Shown here piece after piece: positions 16,099-22,724 of a stretch of DNA of 22,724 nt. Source of the stretch: CAYYIS01 sp964470965. Lineage in GTDB: Bacteria; JAAXHH01; JABIQT01. The notes under the pieces were generated by a model, which made no database searches, had not been told where the DNA came from, and saw only the letters and a list, made by a program, of their open reading frames with translations. The stretch is from positions 1 to 22,724 of the forward strand of contig CAYYIS010000070.1 in assembly GCA_964470965.1 (NCBI GenBank), given 5' to 3'. Each line of letters opens with the position of its first letter. Position 1 is the stretch's first letter. Position numbers and translations under genes: made by a program.

Positions 16099-16500
16099 TC
16101 AGATCAATGGATTCGGGCGCTGGACCAGCTGTAAGGGGGCGCCTTCCGGGTCACGGAAGAAGACCAGGCGATTCGGTCCCATAAAGGCTGGCGGGCCTTC
16201 AAATACCACACCTTTTGAAGTGAGTTCCTCTACTGCCGCGTCCATATCATCTACGTCGAAAGCGACATGGATATGCGCTGTTTTGGTGTCATTAAGATCA
16301 ACGGGGTTGTCGGGCGGCATGGGAATGATCTCGATTAATCCTTTTCCCGCAGGATCTTTGACGAAATAAAAGTTTACTCCAAACGCCGGGTGTATAGCTT
16401 GAAAAACAATGTCGAAACCCAGTACATCACAGAACCACTGTGCGGCGGCATCGGTATCACGATATGCCATGGCTACATGTTCTAGGGAACCAACGGTCAT
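16099..16500 (-). CDS. VOC-superfamily (glyoxalase/dioxygenase-fold) protein
   Basis: A 133-residue protein with two beta-alpha-beta-beta-beta modules, about one VOC domain. Candidate metal ligands are His8 (LEHVAM), Glu57 (GLIEIIP), His78 (IHVAF) and Gln114 (PLQLVQ), where Glu is more usual. The FFRDPEGAPLQL ending is typical of glyoxalase I, fosfomycin-resistance and extradiol-type relatives. The start is fixed by a near-perfect GGAGGA (16510-16505) 4 nt upstream of ATG 16500; an upstream in-frame start at 16527 lacks such a site. It starts 43 nt after the RNase stop and ends 81 nt before the M28-like start. The reaction cannot be deduced. A lactoylglutathione or methylmalonyl-CoA type activity is possible but not shown. 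Confidence 0.85.
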   Translation of the reverse strand: MTVGSLEHVAMAYRDTDAAAQWFCDVLGFDIVFQAIHPAFGVNFYFVKDPAGKGLIEIIPMPPDNPVDLNDTKTAHIHVAFDVDDMDAAVEELTSKGVVFEGPPAFMGPNRLVFFRDPEGAPLQLVQRPNPLI

Positions 16501-16504
16501 GCTT

Positions 16505-16510
16505 TCCTCC
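16505..16510 (-). promoter_or_regulatory. Strong Shine-Dalgarno deciding the VOC start
   Basis: Minus-strand GGAGGA lies 4 nt before ATG 16500. It is the best SD in the window; most neighbouring genes have weak or no SD, so this small protein may be translated more efficiently than its operon partners. Confidence 0.8.
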
Positions 16511-16543
16511 TTATAAAGGGTGAACAATCACACCAATCGTACG

Positions 16544-18535
16544 TTACATCGCTGCGGCTTCAGGCGCAGCTGCCTGTGACAGACGAAGCAAACCATCCCA
16601 GGCATCGGCGTGTGAAACACGGACAAACATTTCATCGCCAACATTTACCTGTTCAGATTGCTTCATGGTCAAACGAATCCCAAAGTCCTTCAGCTCCACA
16701 TAAATATCCCGATCCCGGACTTCCAGGACGACCGCTTTCAACGTCAGATCCGGATTCTGTTCCATGTATTTTGCAAACCAGTACCGCTCACGCCTGGACC
16801 AGATAGCATTAAGGCTTCTATTACGTTCAATCAGGGAAATTTCATCCGTTAGGTCATCTCTGCTGTAGCCTGGCTTTTCACCCCTGATACAGGACGTCAG
16901 CTGTCGCTGCATGGCAAGATCACTGTACCGTCGAATCGGCGATGTTGCCTGACAATATACATCGGTACCCAACATGGCATGAGGTTTTGGATCAAGGTTT
17001 AATTCCATGGGACGGATTTTACGAATCATCATGTACCGACGGACGGTAGCGTTTTCAACGTCATCAAAACCGCTGAAGTCCGCTTCCCCCTGGGTTCTAT
17101 ATATGGCCGGAATCTGATGATCCCTAAAATAACGGGCGGTCATGCCATTTGTCAGGATCATAAGCTCCGAAACAATATGGTCCGCTGCGGAGTGCCCGGT
17201 GCGTGTTGTCAGACTGATATTCTTTTCCTTATCAACACGTATCGATAACTCAACCCGTTCCAATTCTATAGCTCCCATATCCATACGATGTGCATACAGC
17301 GTATCAGCCGCCAGATTCAAAATCTGCATGGTTTCGGAGAGATAATGATCTTCGGAATCGAGGATCGCGTTCACGTCATCATAGGAAAGCTTGGATTTGT
17401 TGATTATGACCGATGGTACGATCGTATGATCGATCAAACCGAATTCCTGATCGAAGACGAAGAGGTAACTGACCGCACAGCGCCGGCTATCCTGTAGCAG
17501 ACTGCATTGGCCTTTGGAAAGTTCTGGCGGCAGCATCGGAATATGTCTATCTGGTAAATAGAGTGATGTTGTCCGTTCTCGCGCGGCCCGATCGAGTCTT
17601 GAATTTCTAGGGATTAATGCAGAGACATCGGTGATATGAACCCCGATGCGATAGCCGTTTTCAGTTGGTTCCACCGAGATGGCATCATCGATGTCCTGCG
17701 TGGCCGCGTCATCGATGGAAAACACCTCTAGCCCAGTCAGATCTTCTCGGTCAGATTCATCCATTTGCACCTGGCAGGCATCTTTTAAAACATCGGCTTC
17801 GAAGTCGACGGGAACATTGTATCGAATTAAATCAAGATGCTCATCCTCATCCCAGATGCCCTTTCGTACCATCACCTGAAAAGCATAGCGCTGTAAATTG
17901 CCTGTGACTTGCGGCTTAATCTCCTGAAGCAATGCCTTCGCCTGTGAACTCTGTTCGTATTCATCTCCTTCCATGGCATACTGTTGTATGCGTGAAAGCG
18001 CATGCCGTTGTCGGTTGGTGAAGTCCTCCGGAATTTTCCGCTCCGACCCTGTGAACCATTCGAAAAATGCGGCCTCTTCTACCTTAATAGCCAGGTTACG
18101 CTCAATCCGCAGAAAATGAGCTTCTACCAGCTCATCGGTCAAGGGCTTGTAGCCGGACTCCTGCAGGTGAAAATAAGGACCGCCCTGCTCAAGATACAGG
18201 AGGGTACTCACATACTGAACAGCGGAAACAGGATCGGGCCAGTAGAGTTCTGCAATGTCTTTGAAACTATATTCTTCGGTTTCCTCTTTCATCAATTCCC
18301 ATACGTCCTTGAGATCAAGAGACTCCGCCGTTTCCTCGGATTCCTTTCTGAATGCCTCCAACGTCATATTATTCCCGATATCGACTCGGGTTTCGTAGAC
18401 GATTCTGTTTGAGGGAATCTCAAAAACCCGGTTGCGGCCGGTGACGATCCGTATTTTTTTTCCGTTCGCCTGTTCAAACCGGCCAATCTGGATGTTTCCA
18501 CGATGCCGGAAGACGACGATTTCATTCGTTTTCAC
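16544..18535 (-). CDS. RNase II/R-family 3'-5' exoribonuclease
   Basis: From GTG 18535 the product is 663 residues. The RNB catalytic domain (about 265-595) has the magnesium-binding motif SIDDAATQDIDDAIS (Asp275, Asp281, Asp283, Asp284) and the RNA-binding TSPIRRYSDL (531-540). An S1-like beta-barrel follows (about 600-655, LKAVVLEVRDRDIYVELKDFGIRLTM). The first 200 residues hold an SH3-like segment and helical/winged-helix regions as in the RNase II-like proteins of cyanobacteria and plastids, rather than the two cold-shock domains of E. coli RNase R. It would degrade RNA processively in the cytoplasm. GTG 18535 is preferred over TTG 18547 because GGAG (18545-18542) lies 6 nt upstream of it, and the TTG has no SD. 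It is first in the minus operon with VOC and M28-like genes. Confidence 0.9.
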   Translation of the reverse strand: MKTNEIVVFRHRGNIQIGRFEQANGKKIRIVTGRNRVFEIPSNRIVYETRVDIGNNMTLEAFRKESEETAESLDLKDVWELMKEETEEYSFKDIAELYWPDPVSAVQYVSTLLYLEQGGPYFHLQESGYKPLTDELVEAHFLRIERNLAIKVEEAAFFEWFTGSERKIPEDFTNRQRHALSRIQQYAMEGDEYEQSSQAKALLQEIKPQVTGNLQRYAFQVMVRKGIWDEDEHLDLIRYNVPVDFEADVLKDACQVQMDESDREDLTGLEVFSIDDAATQDIDDAISVEPTENGYRIGVHITDVSALIPRNSRLDRAARERTTSLYLPDRHIPMLPPELSKGQCSLLQDSRRCAVSYLFVFDQEFGLIDHTIVPSVIINKSKLSYDDVNAILDSEDHYLSETMQILNLAADTLYAHRMDMGAIELERVELSIRVDKEKNISLTTRTGHSAADHIVSELMILTNGMTARYFRDHQIPAIYRTQGEADFSGFDDVENATVRRYMMIRKIRPMELNLDPKPHAMLGTDVYCQATSPIRRYSDLAMQRQLTSCIRGEKPGYSRDDLTDEISLIERNRSLNAIWSRRERYWFAKYMEQNPDLTLKAVVLEVRDRDIYVELKDFGIRLTMKQSEQVNVGDEMFVRVSHADAWDGLLRLSQAAAPEAAAM

Positions 18536-18578
18536 GCGATTCTCCAAGGGAAAATGAAAAGGGCGCGTTTCAGAAATT

Positions 18579-18608
18579 ATTGTAAGCAGAAAACATCCGA
18601 TGAGTCAA
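18579..18608 (-). promoter_or_regulatory. Sigma-70 type promoter for the RNase-VOC-M28 operon
   Basis: On the minus strand, TTGACT (18608-18603) and TACAAT (18584-18579) are 18 nt apart, each 5/6 to consensus. The inferred start near 18572 leaves a leader of about 37 nt. The -35 box overlaps one arm of the inverted repeat at 18606-18634. Confidence 0.65.
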
Positions 18609-18634
18609 GGGTTTTCACATCTGAAAAACCCTTG
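18606..18634. repeat. Perfect 10-bp inverted repeat between two divergent promoters (candidate operator)
   Basis: CAAGGGTTTT (18606-18615) is repeated in exact inverted orientation as AAAACCCTTG (18625-18634), with a 9-nt centre. It lies 9 nt upstream of the plus-strand -35 box and overlaps the minus-strand -35 box by 3 nt. This geometry suits a dimeric regulator controlling both promoters. It is not followed by a T-run as a terminator would be on either strand. Confidence 0.6.
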
Positions 18635-18643
18635 AAAACCCGG

Positions 18644-18672
18644 TTGACTTCGAACAAAATTCCCCCTATCAT
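18644..18672 (+). promoter_or_regulatory. Sigma-70 type promoter for the metallo-hydrolase gene
   Basis: TTGACT (18644-18649) and TATCAT (18667-18672) are separated by exactly 17 nt, each 5/6 to consensus. The inferred start near 18679 gives a 5' leader of about 70 nt before ATG 18750. Confidence 0.7.
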
Positions 18673-18749
18673 GTGTCGATGGCGCGCTTGGCCTGGTGGA
18701 GCTGAAAAATCAAATTTTCATTCACTGTATATTTACGTAGGAGCTACCT

Positions 18750-19388
18750 ATGATATTCGAACAGATTGCCAATGGCGGGGATCGGAATCTCGGGTACCTG
18801 ATAGCCGACGAGCCTACCCGGATCGCTGCGGCAGTGGACCCATCCTATACGCCTGAACGATATCTCGAACGGTCAAAAGAAACAGGTCTGGATTTAAGAT
18901 ATGTGATCTGCACCCATTCCCACCATGACCATGTGAACGGTAATGATTATCTGATAGAACATGCGGGTGTGGATGTGGTTATGCTCCGTGACGCTGAATA
19001 TTTCTTCGACATAACGGTCGAAGACGGTGAAATTTTCAAGCTCGGGAATCTGTCCTTAAAGATTATCCACACGCCGGGACACTGTGAAGACGGCATGTGC
19101 CTGCTGGTGGAAAACAAGCTGATTACAGGCGACACGCTGTTCGTCGGGAAAGTAGGAGGCACCGATCTGGATGAGGGGGCTCGAAAGGAATATGACAGCC
19201 TGCAGAAACTGATGGCGCTTGATGGGGGAATAGAAGTATATCCGGGGCACGATTATGGGGTCGAACCGACTTCCACTATCGGTCATGAACGAAAAACTAA
19301 CCCGTTCATTAAACAGGCGACATTCGAAGATTTCGTGAACCTCAAGGCCAACTGGTCGGCTTACAAGGAAGAGAACGGCATCGCTTAG
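18750..19388 (+). CDS. MBL-fold metallo-hydrolase, glyoxalase II/ETHE1-like
   Basis: The 212-residue protein has the full metallo-beta-lactamase ligand set: THSHHDH (His56, His58, Asp60, His61), TPGH (His111), TGDTLF (Asp128) and PGHDYG (His167). The HERKTNPF segment near residue 180 is typical of the glyoxalase II/persulfide dioxygenase branch. Likely roles are hydrolysis of a glutathione- or other thiol-ester, or oxidation of a persulfide; the sequence alone does not decide between two-metal hydrolase and one-iron dioxygenase. It is cytoplasmic, with no signal peptide. ATG 18750 follows GGAG by 6 nt. It is transcribed divergently from the RNase operon, with which it shares the control region, and ends 28 nt from the convergent aminotransferase. 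Confidence 0.9.
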   Translation: MIFEQIANGGDRNLGYLIADEPTRIAAAVDPSYTPERYLERSKETGLDLRYVICTHSHHDHVNGNDYLIEHAGVDVVMLRDAEYFFDITVEDGEIFKLGNLSLKIIHTPGHCEDGMCLLVENKLITGDTLFVGKVGGTDLDEGARKEYDSLQKLMALDGGIEVYPGHDYGVEPTSTIGHERKTNPFIKQATFEDFVNLKANWSAYKEENGIA

Positions 19389-19416
19389 TGAAGGTTCAGA
19401 AGAGGTAACGGGATCA

Positions 19417-20652
19417 TCAGGGCATCAGGCCAGCCGCGACCTTGCGAATCGCGCCCGCTATTTCATCCATATCCTCGTCGATAAAGTTTTCATTGAACGA
19501 AAGTACAACGAGATGATCGAGAAGCTCCTGCGTAATTGGGCACATATCTTCCGTATATTCGATCTCGCGGTCGGTCACCGAACTATCGAACGGGAAATGG
19601 GAATCGCCATAGGTGCGTTTTTCAGCCAGCGGCGCGGCACAGAGAAAAATAGGTTTGCCGATATAGCCCGCACTGGCACTCACGCCCTCTGCTGTCAAAG
19701 CACTGGCAAAATTATCGGCGGATATTCCGGTAACGCGCAAAGGGTACAACCAGTAGGAGTGGGTACCTCGGTCTGTAACGGGCGCAGGGATGATCCCGTC
19801 TATGTTCCTGAGACCGTCCGTCAGACGATTTCCTAACCGACCGCGCCGCTCGACCGTTTCTTTTACACGGTCGAGCTGTGCCAGTCCCACTGCGGCGTGT
19901 AATTCAGTTATCCGGTAATTTATACCGAGGAAGCGATACATCCGATGGTCGCCTTTTGCTCCTCGATTGAATCCCTTATCGGCAAAAAATCGCATGTGTT
20001 CGAAATAGTCCGGATTATTGGTGATCGTCATACCACCGTCTCCGGTAGTCATGTGCTTAGACTCCTGGAAACTGAAACATCCGATATCACCGATGGTACC
20101 CAGAAGTCTGCCACCATAGGTGGTCATGTGGGCCTGGCTGCAGTCTTCGATAACCGGTATATTGTGCCTTCGGCCGATATCCATAATAGCGTCCATATCA
20201 CAGGCATTACCAAAAAGATGTATCGCGATAATCGCACGGGTTCTCGGCGTAATCTGCCGTTCGACATCTTCCGGATCCATGGTATAGGTATCGAGACTGG
20301 TGTCCGCAAAAATCGGAATAGCGTTCTGGAACAGAATCGGAATGATGGTCCCCATGTCCGTGACCGGGCCGGTGATGATCTCATCTCCCGGATTGGGATT
20401 AATCGCCCCCATTGCTACATGTAGCGCGGAAGTTCCGGACGTGGAAGCCAGTGCATAGTCAACGCCGTACAAAGATGCGAACCGTTTTTCGAATTCGGGA
20501 ACCAACGATCCACTGAATCTAAAAATCGATTGCGATCTCAAGGCTTCCGTGACCAGCTCGATTTCTCTTTCTCCATACGGTGTGCGCGCCGGAAATGGCC
20601 GGGTGACTGTATCCCGAAAGGGGGTTCCACCGTTGATTGCCAGGAGTTCCAT
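19417..20652 (-). CDS. DegT/DnrJ/EryC1/StrS-family PLP aminotransferase
   Basis: The 411-residue fold-type I enzyme has the family's cofactor features: TSGTSALH (71-78) for phosphate binding, IEDCSQAH (168-175) with Asp170 facing the pyridine ring, and SFQESKHMTTGDGGM with Lys199 as the Schiff-base lysine. The N-terminal LAINGGTP...PFPARTPYGERE opening is common in a DegT subgroup near AHBA synthase and sugar aminotransferases. The family usually aminates keto-sugars for surface polysaccharides or secondary metabolites. No other sugar-nucleotide genes are nearby, so its substrate is open; a catabolic or cyclitol role is also possible. ATG 20652 has a GGGGA about 8 nt upstream and a strong promoter. 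Full length for the family. Confidence 0.92.
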   Translation of the reverse strand: MELLAINGGTPFRDTVTRPFPARTPYGEREIELVTEALRSQSIFRFSGSLVPEFEKRFASLYGVDYALASTSGTSALHVAMGAINPNPGDEIITGPVTDMGTIIPILFQNAIPIFADTSLDTYTMDPEDVERQITPRTRAIIAIHLFGNACDMDAIMDIGRRHNIPVIEDCSQAHMTTYGGRLLGTIGDIGCFSFQESKHMTTGDGGMTITNNPDYFEHMRFFADKGFNRGAKGDHRMYRFLGINYRITELHAAVGLAQLDRVKETVERRGRLGNRLTDGLRNIDGIIPAPVTDRGTHSYWLYPLRVTGISADNFASALTAEGVSASAGYIGKPIFLCAAPLAEKRTYGDSHFPFDSSVTDREIEYTEDMCPITQELLDHLVVLSFNENFIDEDMDEIAGAIRKVAAGLMP

Positions 20653-20709
20653 AGAAAAATCCCCAGGTGTTTATGGTATCTCATAAAGGTCTTCTCGGAA
20701 GCCGTTGCC

Positions 20710-20738
20710 ATTATAAAGAGCAATTTCTACTACGTCAA
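20710..20738 (-). promoter_or_regulatory. Near-consensus sigma-70 promoter for the DegT-type gene
   Basis: Minus-strand TTGACG (20738-20733) and a perfect TATAAT (20715-20710) are 17 nt apart, the best match to consensus in the window. The inferred start near 20703 leaves a 50-nt leader before ATG 20652. Confidence 0.75.
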
Positions 20739-20772
20739 TTAATTTTCCATTTCAGTAATTATAGAGCATCTA

Positions 20773-21501
20773 ATGGCGAAGATTAGGCTTATAGATCTGG
20801 TTCTGAATCGTGGTTTGAGCCCGAATCGCGACCACGCGAGACGCATCATTCTGGCAGGCAACGTTCTGATTAATGGTCACCGGTTGTCGCAGCCGGCCGC
20901 CTACGTCTCGTCAGATGTAGAAATTACTTGTGTGGATGTCTCCAGACCGGTCAGCCGGGCCGGGCGAAAGCTGGAGCATGCCTTAGAAGAATGGACCATT
21001 CCAACCAATGGTGCAATCGCCGGTGATATCGGCGCCGCCAGCGGTGGATTCACGGAATGCCTCCTTGAGCGGGGCGCAGAGCGTGTGTATGCCATCGAAA
21101 CAGGTAAAGGCCTGCTTTCCTGGAAACTGCGACAAGACCCACGCGTGGTGGTCATGGAGGAAACCAGCATTCTGCATCTGAACCACTTGCCGGAGCTGCT
21201 GTCCCTTGTCACAATCGACACCTCATGGACGCCTTTGAGACGGTCTCTACCGTGCGTCGCGGCGCTGCTAAAGGAAGGGGCTGACGTAATCGCGTTGCTG
21301 AAACCAAACTATGAAATCCAGGATCCATCTATACTGATAGAGGGGGTTCTCCGGGATTCAGCAATTCTGCTGAACGTTGTCGATGAGTTTCTCGACCGAG
21401 CATCTGAGCTGGGCTGGAGGGTGCTTGGCCACATGGAGTCACCCATCCAAGGCGATAAGGGGAATATTGAGTGGCTGGTGCATTTGAAATTCAACCAATG
21501 A
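20773..21501 (+). CDS. tlyA: TlyA-like rRNA 2'-O-methyltransferase (S4 plus FtsJ-type domain)
   Basis: The 242 residues comprise an S4 RNA-binding domain (about 4-60: LIDLVLNRGL...ILAGNVLINGHRL) and a Rossmann methyltransferase domain. The latter has SAM motif GDIGAASGGFTECLLERGA (84-102). The catalytic tetrad expected of the family is Lys67 (SRAGRKLEHAL), Asp149 (TIDTSW), Lys177 (LLKPNYE) and Glu233 (GNIEW). TlyA proteins methylate 2'-hydroxyls in 16S and/or 23S rRNA, a step that affects capreomycin sensitivity in mycobacteria. Several motif residues differ from common TlyAs: SRAGRKL for SRGGLKL, IETGKG for VDVGYG and DTSWTPL for DVSFISL. The protein may therefore belong to a side branch with altered target. 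Length is slightly short for the family. SD is weak; no clear plus promoter was found. Confidence 0.83.
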   Translation: MAKIRLIDLVLNRGLSPNRDHARRIILAGNVLINGHRLSQPAAYVSSDVEITCVDVSRPVSRAGRKLEHALEEWTIPTNGAIAGDIGAASGGFTECLLERGAERVYAIETGKGLLSWKLRQDPRVVVMEETSILHLNHLPELLSLVTIDTSWTPLRRSLPCVAALLKEGADVIALLKPNYEIQDPSILIEGVLRDSAILLNVVDEFLDRASELGWRVLGHMESPIQGDKGNIEWLVHLKFNQ

Positions 21502-21630
21502 TTGTTAAATAAAACAGAATCATCTTTCCAATTCGTAACCAAGTTCGCAAGGCGGTTCCTGGCATTCAGCCGCAAACAGTGTATTCAGTCTAAAACCGAA
21601 GATCTGAACATCTCCCGACCTCCCTATAGC

Positions 21631-21660
21631 CGGCAATAGAACGATAATTGAGCCGTTTTT
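21631..21660 (+). terminator. Weak intrinsic terminator candidate
   Basis: CGGCAAT (21631-21637) can pair with ATTG..CCG (21647-21655, two-base bulge), followed at once by five T (21656-21660). The stem is bulged and the site lies 130 nt after the tlyA-like stop, so the call is tentative. Confidence 0.25.
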
Positions 21661-21881
21661 CAGTATGCGAAAGGTCTGCCGCCTGTGCATGTAGACGTGG
21701 CTTGGCTGCGGGGATGGCGCACGCCCGCCTCACTCTGTCTTCGCACGATCTAATTCGGTCCGACTTGGAATTCTGCCTCCGTGTTCGCCCTGTATGCATG
21801 GATGAAATCCCTATATCGCCCGGTAAGGATACTGCTTCCCCCTCCGGTCACCTCCCGTAAATTGCCAAGATGTAATAAGCC

Positions 21882-21914
21882 TTGACATTCCCTGTTGCTG
21901 TCCTCAAGATAATC
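21882..21914 (+). promoter_or_regulatory. Possible sigma-70 promoter for the APC permease
   Basis: A perfect TTGACA occurs at 21882-21887. The best -10 matches downstream, CAAGAT at 17 nt or GATAAT at 20 nt, are each imperfect in sequence or spacing. A start in this area would give a leader of roughly 40 nt. Confidence 0.35.
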
Positions 21915-21957
21915 TAATCCAACCTGTCGTTTTCACTTTGAGATCACCGGAGTCGGC

Positions 21958-22724
21958 ATGTCCCAATCAGACCGCCCTACACTCTTGAAGACACTCGGTG
22001 TTTTCGACGGCATCACCATGCTGGTGGGCATCACCATCGGCGCCGGAATATTTTCCGCTCCGCAGCGCATCGCATCATATTTTGACTCGTTCACCCCAAT
22101 CCTGGTGTTATGGATTCTTGCGGGCTTTTTCATTTTTCTGGGAGGCCTGATATACGCCGAATTGGGCGCTCGATTACCAAATACAGGGGGTGAGTATGTA
22201 TACATTACACGCTGCTTCGGGCCCTTTCCCGGTTTCATGTTTGGATGGGCCCAGTTGTTTATCATACGTACCAGTCCTGTCGCGGGCCTATCTATCGTCA
22301 CGGTTGACTATCTCGGACACTTCGTTGAATTAACCGACTGGGCGCGCACAGCTGCTGCATTGAGCTTTGTAGCTGTCCTCGGCACAATAAACTATATAGG
22401 GATTCATCGTGCCGGATTCTATCAGAAATTGTCTACAATCGTGAAGGTCACCGGCCTGCTCGGGCTCGTGGTGATCGGTTTGATCCTGGTTCAGGATCGG
22501 GGAAGCATGCTCGGCGTTACTGCACCGGACTCCGGGAGCCTTGATCCGGTTGGCAGCACAATCGCCGCCATGATGCTTATCGTATTTTCATACATGGGTT
22601 TCGAACGGTTGGGTTACTCCGCCGAAGAGATGAAGGATCCAAAGCGGACAATTCCCATCAGTATGTTTGTCGGAATCGGTGTGATCATCGTCATATATAT
22701 ATTGACGAACATCCTGTATTATCA
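21958..22724 (+). CDS. APC-family amino-acid permease, LAT-like (3' truncated)
   Basis: ATG 21958 follows GGAG by about 6 nt. The frame stays open to the window edge (255 codons visible; the usual family length is 430-500). It starts with a short cytoplasmic tail, then TM1 with the unwound substrate-binding motif GITIGAGIFSAP. GGLIYAELGARLPNTGGEYVYI and RCFGPFPGFMFGWAQLF follow, typical of the L-type amino-acid transporter branch. The later FSYMGFERLGYSAEEMKDPKRTIPISM matches the conserved TM6/loop region. About seven membrane helices are visible. It would exchange or import amino acids at the inner membrane; the specific substrate is not determinable. Only a long gene-free stretch precedes it, so it probably has its own promoter. 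Confidence 0.9.
   Translation, partial: MSQSDRPTLLKTLGVFDGITMLVGITIGAGIFSAPQRIASYFDSFTPILVLWILAGFFIFLGGLIYAELGARLPNTGGEYVYITRCFGPFPGFMFGWAQLFIIRTSPVAGLSIVTVDYLGHFVELTDWARTAAALSFVAVLGTINYIGIHRAGFYQKLSTIVKVTGLLGLVVIGLILVQDRGSMLGVTAPDSGSLDPVGSTIAAMMLIVFSYMGFERLGYSAEEMKDPKRTIPISMFVGIGVIIVIYILTNILYY

Larger units (their letters stand above)
21502..21957. other. 456-bp gene-free stretch between tlyA-like gene and APC permease
   Basis: No coding region could be supported: the two frames of about 70 codons here lack SD, domains and plausible composition. No tRNA or known RNA fold was recognised. It contains one weak hairpin with a T-run (21631-21660) and a TTGACA element near the permease. The long size relative to other gaps in the window leaves room for a small RNA or a decayed gene. 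Confidence 0.5.

Noticed and set aside
18545..18547. TTG 18547 as the RNase start
   Set aside because: There is no SD in front of it. GTG 18535, four codons later, has GGAG at the right distance, and that GGAG itself overlaps the TTG.
18606..18634. Inverted repeat as an intrinsic terminator
   Set aside because: It lies between divergent promoters, has no trailing T-run and no gene reads into it. An operator role fits better.
21648..21860. Short frames (plus 21648-21860, minus 21590-21799) in the gap after tlyA
   Set aside because: They are Cys/Arg-rich, overlap each other on opposite strands, have no SD and match no family I recognise.
1..22724. Mobile element, prophage, CRISPR or tRNA gene
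   Set aside because: No transposase, integrase, repeat-spacer pattern or cloverleaf with a TTC-type T-loop motif was recognised on either strand. Composition looks even along the window.

Overview
The window (22.7 kb, roughly balanced base composition, about 90% coding) reads as chromosomal DNA of a Gram-negative bacterium. The evidence is a TonB-dependent outer-membrane receptor, a periplasmic solute-binding protein, a two-membrane signalling set with an NtrC-type activator, and Sec signal peptides. The receptor has an N-terminal carboxypeptidase-regulatory-like domain followed by plug and barrel. Together with a sulfatase, a DUF1028 protein, a sugar-type DegT aminotransferase and an M28-like protein, this recalls uncultivated FCB-group lineages such as Latescibacterota, Marinimicrobia or KSB1. 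That placement is inference from gene style, not a measured result. No mobile element, rRNA, tRNA or CRISPR array was seen.

Layout. (1) 2-4240, plus: a 5'-truncated FAD/Fe-S 2-hydroxyacid dehydrogenase of YdiJ type, a DUF1028 protein and a Fsr-like MFS transporter form a tight operon. (2) 4288-5667, minus: a stand-alone sulfatase with its own promoter. (3) 5900-10888, plus: a solute-binding protein without permeases, a Cache-HAMP histidine kinase and a sigma-54 activator, spaced 14 nt apart. (4) 11043-13903, plus: a TonB-dependent receptor behind a well-formed -24/-12 (sigma-54) promoter only 155 nt after the activator gene. (5) 18535-13900, minus: an RNase II-like exoribonuclease, a small VOC protein and a secreted M28-like protein, whose stop codon overlaps the receptor's stop codon tail to tail. 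(6) 18750-19388, plus: a glyoxalase II-like metallo-hydrolase, divergent from the RNase and sharing with it a control region that holds a perfect 10-bp inverted repeat. (7) 19417-20652, minus: a DegT-type aminotransferase. (8) 20773-21501, plus: TlyA-like rRNA methyltransferase. (9) 21958-end, plus: a truncated APC-family permease after a 456-bp gene-free stretch.

The most interesting reading is that regions 3 and 4 are one circuit. A periplasmic oligopeptide-type binding protein and/or the kinase's Cache domain would sense a ligand. The kinase would phosphorylate the NtrC-type regulator, which would activate the sigma-54 promoter of the outer-membrane receptor. The sigma-54 site, gene order and missing permeases are visible in the sequence; the ligand, the SBP-kinase contact and the regulatory link are inferred.
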